Origin: Clostridia bacterium
GTDB lineage: Bacteria > Bacillota > Clostridia > Oscillospirales > CAG-272
Direction: 5' to 3'
Assembly: GCA_900754175.1 (NCBI GenBank)
Contig: CAAEBS010000134.1
Span: 1-33,749 of the forward strand
Length of the DNA: 33,749 nt
Shown: piece after piece, positions 23,712 to 31,055 of the stretch
Position numbering within the stretch: the stretch's first letter is position 1
Layout: every line of letters begins with the position of its first letter
Program-made: the position numbers and the translations under genes
Notes under the pieces: generated by a model
Databases searched by the model: none
What the model was told of the DNA's origin: nothing
The model's input: only the letters and a program-made list of their open reading frames with translations

Positions 23712-24527
23712 TTACGGCGTTTCCCGTGCCTGCCGTCTCAGCTCCAGCGGCGCCATGCCGTAGTATTCCTTGAATTCCCGGTTGAAGTGGGACTGACTCC
23801 CGTAGCCGCTTTCGGAGGAGATCTCGGATATCGTGCGGGAGGTGACCAGAATCAGGCGGCGGGCATAGCGCAGTTTCATGGCTTTCAGATAATCCTTGTA
23901 TTTTTGCCCGGTATATTCCCGGAACTTCCGGCAGAAATATTTTTCGTTGAGGTGAAGCACACCGGCAACGTCGCCGAGAGAGGGATTTTCTCTGAAATGA
24001 GCGTGCAGATAGATGACCGCTTTCTGCATATCGCTGTTTGCCGGGTTGTGATTTTTTTCGCTTGTCAGGTTCCGGCACAGCAACAGCAGGATACATTCGA
24101 GAAGCTTTGACAGGATTTCGATATTGGCGGGATCGTCTGTATGGATATTTTCCATTGTCATGGTCAGGACGGTTATCGCCTGAAAGCATTTTTCATCGGG
24201 GGTATAAATCCGGTTCTTGCTGTCAGCGATCCTTTCCAGAATGGCAGACGACACCACGTCCTCGGCGAACTGGATATTGTAGATGTCCAGCTTGTCGTCG
24301 CTGGAGTAATTGTGAAAGTCCTCCGGCGAAAGGAAAAAGATCGTGCCGGTCTTGGCGATCTTCGGCTTGTTGTTGAGTGTGGTGGTAGCGGAGCCGCCGA
24401 TGATGATATCTATTTCGTAAAAGTCGTGACCGTGCAGGGAGCAATGGGTGAAGCCCAGCTTCTTTTCGACCAGAATGTTGGCGCCGTTTATAAACTTGCT
24501 GGTAACCAACCGGGTATTGTGCGGCAT
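23712..24527 (-). CDS. AraC-family transcriptional regulator
   Basis: The ATG at 24527 has a TCCGGAGG site and is preferred to the upstream in-frame ATG at 24566. The resulting 271-residue protein has an N-terminal cupin-like sensor domain (H-G-H-D-F-Y-E-I-D, about 30-110) and a C-terminal AraC double helix-turn-helix (about 170-268: S-L-G-D-V-A-G-V-L-H-L-N, then I-S-E-I-S-S-E-S-G-Y). It is divergent from the GH130 gene by about 190 bases and probably controls it, and possibly the rightward cassette. The sugar or glycan sensed is unknown. Confidence 0.93.
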   Translation of the reverse strand: MPHNTRLVTSKFINGANILVEKKLGFTHCSLHGHDFYEIDIIIGGSATTTLNNKPKIAKTGTIFFLSPEDFHNYSSDDKLDIYNIQFAEDVVSSAILERIADSKNRIYTPDEKCFQAITVLTMTMENIHTDDPANIEILSKLLECILLLLCRNLTSEKNHNPANSDMQKAVIYLHAHFRENPSLGDVAGVLHLNEKYFCRKFREYTGQKYKDYLKAMKLRYARRLILVTSRTISEISSESGYGSQSHFNREFKEYYGMAPLELRRQARETP

Positions 24528-24716
24528 TTTTACCTCCGGAGTTTTTTCTTTATTATAACACAGCAAGCAAAAAAATGCAATCTTTATTTTAAAGTAACTT
24601 TATGCAAAGGATTGGTAAAAATAATTAAAGACAATTGCCGATGAAAATGATATCCTATAAATGCTGAGTGGAAGAATAATCTGCAATCAACGAATAATGA
24701 ATCAGGAGAAAACAAC

Positions 24717-25700
24717 ATGACAGAAAGACACAGCGCAAGCATTATCACCAAAAGACCGACCCCGATCCTGACCTACCGGGACATCCCGTACAACGCTGCA
24801 TTGGTATTCAATGCGGGGGTCACGAAATACGAGGGAAAGTATGTAATGGCGTTCCGCAACGATTACGGTTCCTATGAGGAGCAACGGCTTGACGGGACCA
24901 ACATCGGCATTGCATTCAGCGATGACGGCATCCATTGGCAGGTAAGAAACAAGCCGTGGTTTGCCATGAAGGATGAGGAGATCGTCCGGGCGTATGATCC
25001 GAGACTGAGCGTGGTAGACGGTCAGGTGTATATGTGCATGGCGGTGGATACCCGGCACGGATTGAGAGGGTGTATTGCCCGGACGGATGATTTTGAAAAT
25101 CTGGAGATTCTTACCATGACGGTTCCGGACAACCGGAACATGGTGCTGTTCCCGGAACGCATAAACGGCAATTTCGTAAGGCTGGAACGCCCGATGCCGA
25201 ACTATTCCCGTGGAAACAAAGACCGGTTTGATATATGGCTTTCCGAGTCGCCGGATATGAAATTCTGGGGCGAATCCCGTCTGGTCATGGGTGTGGAGCA
25301 GGTGCCTTTTGCAAACAACAAGATCGGACCGGGAGCGCCTCCGGTCAAAACCTCCAAGGGTTATCTGACCCTGTTTCACGCCGTGGAGCGTGATCCCGAA
25401 CGGGGCAAGAACGGCTGGGAGAATCGGTGGCAGAAAATTTATTATGCCGGCATAGCACTTTTGGATCTGGAGGACCCGTCCCGTGTGATCGGAATGTACA
25501 GGGAGCCGTTGATCGCTTCCGAGCTTCCGTTTGAAAAGGACGAGGGCTACCGGACGGACGTGATCTTCCCGGGCGGCATGATTCTGGAGGACAGCGGAGA
25601 GGTCAAGATTTATTACGGTGCGGCAGACGCAGTGGAGTGTCTTGCCACGGCGGACGTAGACGATCTTCTCAAACTTTGTCTGGAAGGCGAAAAGGCGTGA
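24717..25700 (+). CDS. GH130 beta-mannoside phosphorylase-like enzyme
   Basis: This 327-residue cytoplasmic enzyme matches the GH130 five-bladed propeller family: F-N-A-G-V near the N-terminus, the F-R-N-D-Y-G-S-Y turn, and Y-D-P-R (93-96) with D94 as the likely catalytic acid. R-L-E-R-P, K-I-G-P-G-A-P-P, L-F-H-A-V and F-P-G-G-M follow. Such enzymes use phosphate to cleave beta-mannosides from N-glycans or mannan oligosaccharides; the exact subfamily cannot be fixed here. An AGGAG site lies nine bases upstream of the ATG. Its divergent AraC neighbour suggests sugar-inducible control. It is the only clear cytoplasmic sugar enzyme in the right half of the window. Confidence 0.88.
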   Translation: MTERHSASIITKRPTPILTYRDIPYNAALVFNAGVTKYEGKYVMAFRNDYGSYEEQRLDGTNIGIAFSDDGIHWQVRNKPWFAMKDEEIVRAYDPRLSVVDGQVYMCMAVDTRHGLRGCIARTDDFENLEILTMTVPDNRNMVLFPERINGNFVRLERPMPNYSRGNKDRFDIWLSESPDMKFWGESRLVMGVEQVPFANNKIGPGAPPVKTSKGYLTLFHAVERDPERGKNGWENRWQKIYYAGIALLDLEDPSRVIGMYREPLIASELPFEKDEGYRTDVIFPGGMILEDSGEVKIYYGAADAVECLATADVDDLLKLCLEGEKA

Positions 25701-26004
25701 CGGTCAAGGTATAGATAATTTTTCTGTACCTTGCTTGGGCTTTCATATTGCACTATGTACTTCTTTAAATAACCGAAAGACTCACGAAAATGTTTCGTGG
25801 GTCTTTCCTTTTTTGTTGCTTTTACAGATAAATCAAAAAGATAAATTTTTTGTTATGTGCAAAAGATACTAATTATTTAATCACATATTTAAAAAATCAT
25901 GTCACACAGCAAAAAGACAAAATAAGAAAATCATGGTAAAATGGAAGCAGGAGAATGTGGCAGGGCACATTCAAAAAAACAAAAAAAGAAAGAGAGTGAA
26001 CGAA
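25701..26004 (+). other. Intergenic region with terminator and AT-rich leader
   Basis: The first third carries the GH130 terminator listed separately. From about 25815 to 26004 the DNA is very AT-rich and holds the unidentified promoter of the solute-binding gene. I see no clear -35/-10 pair, riboswitch or RNA gene. An in-frame ATG at 25933 exists but lacks a ribosome binding site. Confidence 0.5.
25775..25814 (+). terminator. Intrinsic terminator after GH130
   Basis: A 15-bp stem (25775-25789 with 25793-25807, one G-T pair, three-base loop) is followed by a T-rich run to 25814. It ends the GH130 transcript and isolates the following cassette. Confidence 0.9.
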
Positions 26005-27513
26005 ATGCTGAAAAGAATTTTATGCCTTCTTTTTGTCGTTCTGATGATCCCCTTTGCGCTTTTTTCCTGCACTAAGGACAAGGGCAAAGAGGATGATTCC
26101 GCATCGGGCGGATCAGTTGCGACGGCGGACCTTGAAAACGACCATCTGGAGGTACGGGACTACGACGGAAAAGTGTTCCGTATCCTGAGCCGGGAATCCA
26201 CGGCTTACGAGTTTATGGGGGATTCTACCGGAAGCAATCTCTACCAGAAGGTGAAAGAGAGAGATCTGGCGGTGGAGAGTCGTTTCCACGTCAAGATCGA
26301 GCAGGAAAAGAGAGCGGGCGATTGGACCAACCGTGACGACTTTTCTAACTATGTCAGCAATCTTGTGCTTTCCGGCACCAGCGAGGCGGAGGAGAGCATC
26401 CACATGATTTCCACCCACGCCGGCTACCTCGGCTCCATGGCGATCAACGGTTACGGTCTGGACATGACCACCCTGCCGAACATAGATTTCACGCAGTCGT
26501 GGTGGACCCGGTCCTTTACCGACGGCGCTTCCGTAGACGGCAAGGTTTACTTTACGGTAGGAGACATCAACCTGACCCTTTACGAAAAGCTGGAGGTCGT
26601 GTTCTTCAACAAGAAGCTGGCGGATGATCACCACGTGGAGGATCTGTACGCCAAGGTAGCGGACGGAAGCTGGACCTATGCGGAAATGTTCCGGATCGCC
26701 AAGGAGTTCGGCGGCAGCAAGGAAACGGGAATGGAGAGCTACGCTTTGCTGACCAACTGCCATGCCTCCCGTGCCTTTGTCACCTCCTGGAATATCAAGC
26801 TGACACGTCCGAATGCCGACACCGGCAGACAGGAACTGTATCTGACGGGCAACCAGAAGCTGATCGACGGTTACGAGGCGTTCTACCGCCTGATGACGGG
26901 AACGGTTGCGGACTGTCCATTCTCCGCCAGCACCGAGCTTGCCACCCAGGCGCCGCTCTTTGCCAAGGACCAGTCGCTGTTCTGGACGCAGATGCTTCAG
27001 GGCGTGGAGGAGATCAAGCGTCTCGGCATGACCTCCGAATTCGGGATCCTGCCTTTCCCGCTGTGGGACGAAGCGCAGTTTGAAAGAACGGGTTACATCT
27101 CTGCGGCGGCAGACAACCACAACGGCATTATGGTGCCTTCCAACGTCAAGGAGGGCGAAAAGGACATGGTGGGTATGATTATCGAGGCGCTGTGTATGTA
27201 CAGCCGCTCCACCTCTATCCAGGAATACTATGAGACCTACCTGAAATACAGAAGCGACACCACCGACGCCAGAATCATTTCGGTGATGGACACTATCCGT
27301 GCGGGCATGAACTTCAGCTTTGCGCAGGCGTGGAGCTACAACATCAACTATCTGTACAGCTACTACTCCCGTGCGTGGGCGAACGCCAACAACAACGGCG
27401 GTATCCCGGACAGAAGCGTGACCACGCAGATCAACAAATACGAAAACGGACAAAAGACCCTGCTTGCCGATATCTACAAGAAGCTGGATGAGCTGAACGC
27501 TTCCGCTTCGTAA
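26005..27513 (+). CDS. Extracellular solute-binding lipoprotein
   Basis: The lipobox L-F-S-C (C22) fixes the start at the ATG 26005; a longer in-frame start would bury the signal peptide. The 502-residue lipoprotein resembles sugar-binding components of ABC importers: F-R-I-L-S-R, S-Y-A-L-L-T-N-C, V-V-F-F-N-K-K-L, G-S-W-T-Y-A-E-M-F and G-I-L-P-F-P. As with the paralogue at 16630-18111, no permease is encoded nearby. It opens the rightward cassette; 39 bases separate it from the solenoid gene. Confidence 0.87.
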   Translation: MLKRILCLLFVVLMIPFALFSCTKDKGKEDDSASGGSVATADLENDHLEVRDYDGKVFRILSRESTAYEFMGDSTGSNLYQKVKERDLAVESRFHVKIEQEKRAGDWTNRDDFSNYVSNLVLSGTSEAEESIHMISTHAGYLGSMAINGYGLDMTTLPNIDFTQSWWTRSFTDGASVDGKVYFTVGDINLTLYEKLEVVFFNKKLADDHHVEDLYAKVADGSWTYAEMFRIAKEFGGSKETGMESYALLTNCHASRAFVTSWNIKLTRPNADTGRQELYLTGNQKLIDGYEAFYRLMTGTVADCPFSASTELATQAPLFAKDQSLFWTQMLQGVEEIKRLGMTSEFGILPFPLWDEAQFERTGYISAAADNHNGIMVPSNVKEGEKDMVGMIIEALCMYSRSTSIQEYYETYLKYRSDTTDARIISVMDTIRAGMNFSFAQAWSYNINYLYSYYSRAWANANNNGGIPDRSVTTQINKYENGQKTLLADIYKKLDELNASAS

Positions 27514-27552
27514 GACGGTATCCGGAAATAAAATCATATTGGGGAGGAAAAC

Positions 27553-29115
27553 ATGAAAAAATTTCTGGCTTTGATTCTTGGTTTATGCCTTACGATCTCC
27601 TGCTTTTCCGTGTTTGTACTGGCGGCGGATCCCGAGGCAAAGATCGGGGAGACCAACTACAACACACTGGCGGATGCCATTGAAGCCCTCAATGCCGACA
27701 CCGGCTCGGACGAAAAGACCCTGACCTTGCTGAAAGACGTTGCCTTGAACGGCGCACAGTACACCCTCAAACGGAGCAAGGTTACGCTGGACGGTGAAAA
27801 TCATACCGTGGCGCTTACGGCGACTGCCGCCGGCTCGTTTCTGACGGTGAGCGGCAGTGACGTGACCGTGAAGAACCTGACGGTGGAAAACAAATCCTCC
27901 GCCTTTGTAGGCGGTATCGCCCATACCGGTACCGGCGTTTCAGGCTTTGAAAACGTGAAAGTCGTTTATCCGCAAGACGCCAAATATGTTGTTACCAGCG
28001 CTGCGTTCTATATTGTGGGAAATGCTTCCGCAAAACTGGAGCTGACCATCCGGAACTGCTCGGCAACCACCGGTAAAAACCGCTTCTTTACGGTAGAGGG
28101 CGGAGCGCAGAAAGTAGAAGTGACGCTGATCGACAACAACTTTGTAAACCCTGCCGATTACGGTCGTTGTGCCGACATCAAGGGTGAGGGAAGCAAGGTC
28201 CTTGTGAAGAGCGGATACTATCAGACCAATTCCACCGCCGTATTCCGGGTATGGGGCGGCGAGCTGACCATTGAGGACGGAACTTTTCATCTCAAGGGCA
28301 ACGGCGATACCATTCTGGCGGCGGAAAAATATGATGCGGCAAGCGGTGGCTTGGCGAATATCAAGAGCGGTGTGTTCCTCTCGGGCAACACCCAGGCTTC
28401 CAAGAAAGCCGTGATCTACAGCGGTCCCGGTACCGTCAACATAACCTCGGGTATCTTTATTGCCACCAAGTCGCTGGCAACCGGATATGCGGCGGTAGTG
28501 AACAAGGACAATACCGACCTTGCTTTTGAAAGCGGAAGTCTGATCGCTATCAAGGGCGACAAGCCGGCGCCGACCATGGACAACGGTGCGGCGGCGATCC
28601 TGGAAAAAGATATGAACGGTATGGTGTTCACCTCCCGTATGAGCGCCGCAACGGTAAAGAAACTGGAGATGCTGAAAGCCGCACTGACCTATGTGGAGAC
28701 CACTGACGCTCCGCTTACCGTTACCTATGGTACGCTGATCGTTCCCGCTTCCACGCTGGTAGCTGTTGGCGGCGGAAAGGTGCCTTTCACCCACAACGGG
28801 ATTCTGACCACGCTGGACCCGGTATATTATGACGTCAAGGCAGGAGAAGCATCCTTTATGACCGACGAGGCAGGCAATGTGACCTACCGTGCGGGTATCA
28901 GCGGACTTTCGGGCGACGACTACGCAACCGGGTATTGCGCCATCGCCTACGTGCAGATCTCTGCCGGCAAGGTGAACTTTACGCTTTATTCGGAGTTTTC
29001 CGAGGAAAACAACAAGAGATCGCTTTCGGGTATTGCCGCATCGGCGCTGGCGGATGACGCCGCCGGTCTGACGGGAGACGATAAGCTGAAGCTTGCCGAA
29101 TACGTGCGCAACTGA
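27553..29115 (+). CDS. Secreted right-handed beta-solenoid protein
   Basis: This 520-residue protein has a Sec signal peptide (cleavage near V-L-A-A, residue 25). A repeat-rich beta-solenoid follows (about 30-340): T-L-L-K-D-V, V-T-L-D-G-E-N-H-T-V, V-K-N-L-T-V-E-N, L-T-I-R-N-C and I-K-S-G-V-F-L-S-G. The C-terminus (about 355-500) carries a module that recurs in the gene at 29483-30857: V-T-Y-G-T-L-I-V-P, Y-R-A-G-I-S-G and A-Y-V-Q-I-S-A-G-K-V-N-F-T-L-Y-S-E. Catalytic residues of a polysaccharide lyase are not obvious, so binding or adhesion is as likely as catalysis. A GGGGAGG site precedes the ATG. Confidence 0.85.
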   Translation: MKKFLALILGLCLTISCFSVFVLAADPEAKIGETNYNTLADAIEALNADTGSDEKTLTLLKDVALNGAQYTLKRSKVTLDGENHTVALTATAAGSFLTVSGSDVTVKNLTVENKSSAFVGGIAHTGTGVSGFENVKVVYPQDAKYVVTSAAFYIVGNASAKLELTIRNCSATTGKNRFFTVEGGAQKVEVTLIDNNFVNPADYGRCADIKGEGSKVLVKSGYYQTNSTAVFRVWGGELTIEDGTFHLKGNGDTILAAEKYDAASGGLANIKSGVFLSGNTQASKKAVIYSGPGTVNITSGIFIATKSLATGYAAVVNKDNTDLAFESGSLIAIKGDKPAPTMDNGAAAILEKDMNGMVFTSRMSAATVKKLEMLKAALTYVETTDAPLTVTYGTLIVPASTLVAVGGGKVPFTHNGILTTLDPVYYDVKAGEASFMTDEAGNVTYRAGISGLSGDDYATGYCAIAYVQISAGKVNFTLYSEFSEENNKRSLSGIAASALADDAAGLTGDDKLKLAEYVRN

Positions 29116-29133
29116 ATCTGAGGAGGAAATAAA

Positions 29134-29397
29134 ATGAAGAAAATCGGAATTGCACTGCTTTTGATCTGCGTTTTGACTTTTGCCGTTCTGACCTCCTGCA
29201 AAAAGGAAGAAAGCAAAGGCGACGATACCACCGCACAGACCACGGCGACGGTGACCGAGCCTGATACGACGGCTCCGAGAAACTTTAACGACGACGATGA
29301 CGACTACAAAAGCCCGTTTGAGGGCGGAGAAACCACGCCGTCGGACGTCAAGGGAATGGAAGTAGGCGAGGATATCAGAAAGACCAGCAACTATTGA
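29134..29397 (+). CDS. Small acidic lipoprotein
   Basis: The 87-residue protein has a clean lipobox L-T-S-C (C22). The mature part is short, Thr-rich then acidic, with a D-D-D-D-D run in N-F-N-D-D-D-D-D-Y-K-S-P-F. It has no recognisable domain and may be a tethered ligand, metal binder or peptide partner of the flanking solenoid proteins. It has an AGGAGG site and starts 18 bases after the solenoid gene's stop. Confidence 0.85.
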   Translation: MKKIGIALLLICVLTFAVLTSCKKEESKGDDTTAQTTATVTEPDTTAPRNFNDDDDDYKSPFEGGETTPSDVKGMEVGEDIRKTSNY

Positions 29398-29409
29398 TGC
29401 CGGCAGAGG

Positions 29410-29452
29410 ACTCCCGGCGGTGTGCTTTGCGCATATCGCCGGAGAGTCCGCT
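29410..29452 (+). terminator. Intercistronic stem-loop
   Basis: GGACTC and CCGGCG (from 29410) pair with CGCCGG and GAGTCC (to 29452) across an inner irregular stem, with one bulged A. The following sequence has few Ts, so it is more likely an mRNA processing or attenuating hairpin than a strong terminator. Confidence 0.5.
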
Positions 29453-29482
29453 TTATAAATAAGCAGAAAGGAAATTGATAGC

Positions 29483-30857
29483 ATGAAAAAACTGTTTTGC
29501 ATGATTCTTGCGCTCTGTATGATAATGTCCGGTATGATCTTCTGCGTGTCCGCAACCGAATCCGATACTCAGAGTGAGGATTCCATAGCTTCGGTCACGG
29601 TGGGTGAGAGCACCAGATATTACACCACGTTTGAGGAAGCGATCACGGCGGTGAATGCTGTGGAAGAAAACGAAAACTGGGTGGTGGTTTCGATTCTGAA
29701 AAATTTTTCGGATACCACCAACGCAACTGCTAACAGCGCAGTGAACGGTGCCAGAAAAATCACCCGGAAAAACGTGGAGATTCAGGGCAACGGATATACC
29801 GTTTCTCACACAAACAGCAAATCAAAATATGAGCCGTATCTGGAATTTGCCGGTGAGAATTTCAAGCTCAGCAATTTGACGATCCATTCCAACAGCGCAG
29901 GATTTTCCGTAACCGGATATGGCGAGTACACGATCGATCACGTTACGATCACGGTCAAGGGTACCACCGATGCCAGCGTTATTGATACTGCTCGTCTGAT
30001 AGGAAATGCAGGCGGCGCATTAAAGATCACCCTGAAAGACTGCAATTTCTCCAACAACTGGAAAAGAGCATTCAACGTGGTAGCAGGCGCAAATACGGTG
30101 GATGTTACTATGAATGGCGGTAGCTATTCTTCGACGTCTAATAAATACAGACCGAATGATATCACGTCGTGTTCGGCAGACTCTGTATTTACGTTCAGCA
30201 ATGCTTATGTTTATGGTATTACAACTGCTGCCCTCAGAGTGTGTGCAGGAGCAAAAGGAAAGGTAACCGTAGAAAGCGGTCTTTTCTACAATGCGGGTAC
30301 GGGCGAGGTATTTGTAAATCTGGGGGCGGTGGATGTAACCGTCAACGGCGGTACGCCTGAAAGCAGAGCCGGGAATCCGGTTTGAGTCCGAGGTCGGAAA
30401 AGCACGTCTGGAGGCGCTGAAACAGTTTGCGGCAGAGCTGACTTTGAAAGACGGATCTGCGGCAGAAGTCACCTACGGCACGCTGGTTATTCCCAAAACG
30501 TTGCTTGGCGACAGGGCGCTGACCCATGCGGCGTTTGACGGCGTGGAGGATGAGGCTCTGAAATTTGCCGATATTGTGGCGAAGGACGGAATTCATTACG
30601 ACGCCGACGGCAACGCCACGATCTATGCGGCAATTACCGGAATCCCGTATGCGCAGAACGAAGCCGTTCTTGTGGCAAGAGCTTATGCCAGGGTGACAGC
30701 GGGCGGATTTACCTTTTACGTTTATTCCGAAACGACCACCGAGCGCAGTATGCAGTATGTGGCAACTGCGGCAAAGGCGGACGCCGAAACCTACAACAGG
30801 CTCAATGCGGAACAGAAAGCCATGCTGGAGTCCTACATCAACGGAGGTGCAGAATGA
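29483..30857 (+). pseudogene. Secreted beta-solenoid protein, frameshifted
   Basis: The first frame (29483-30385) encodes a signal peptide (cleavage near V-S-A, residue 24) and a beta-solenoid of about 275 residues. It then stops at 30385. From about 30352 the +1 frame continues with the missing C-terminal module: G-I-R-F-E-S-E-V, V-T-Y-G-T-L-V-I-P, Y-A-A-I-T-G-I-P and T-A-G-G-F-T-F-Y-V-Y-S-E, ending at 30857. The same order occurs in the intact paralogue at 27553-29115, so one intact gene of about 457 codons was once present. A single-base change near 30345-30375 is enough. It could be a true mutation, a sequencing error or recoding. Confidence 0.85.
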
Positions 30858-30979
30858 TGAAATACGAAACCCCGATCTGTAAGTTTTATATTGCCGGCGT
30901 ATCGGATATCATCAATTCCTCTCCCGCATTTGACGACGGGATCGAGGATGACGCATACGCCGCACAGTGGTGGAAGTAA
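30854..30979 (+). CDS. Short 41-residue peptide, same family as 18135-18284
   Basis: The ATG at 30854 overlaps the solenoid gene stop (ATGATGA), so it is translationally coupled. ACGGAGG is the ribosome binding site. The 41-residue product has M-M-K-Y-E-T-P at the start, D18-I19, S23, A25 and D28-G29-I30, aligned without gaps to the minus-strand peptide, and ends in Q-W-W-K. It carries one Cys (C9) and no signal peptide. A second ATG at 30857 could also be used. Function is unknown; its repeated association with solenoid genes is the only hint. Confidence 0.72.
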   Translation: MMKYETPICKFYIAGVSDIINSSPAFDDGIEDDAYAAQWWK

Positions 30980-31055
30980 TCCACGCAAGCATCCTCCCCG
31001 CACACCGAAAAAAGCCGTGTACGGGGCGGTGCCGGAAAGGTCAAGGAGAAAACCT

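Noticed and set aside
26113..27537. 474-residue open frame on the minus strand
   Set aside because: It is antisense to the solute-binding lipoprotein gene and looks like a shadow frame.
27940..29502. 520-residue open frame on the minus strand
   Set aside because: It is antisense to the secreted solenoid gene, has no ribosome binding site and no recognisable domains.
30444..30857. Independent gene with a TTG start
   Set aside because: Its residues continue the C-terminal module of the preceding frameshifted solenoid gene and the open frame extends upstream of the TTG; no ribosome binding site is present.
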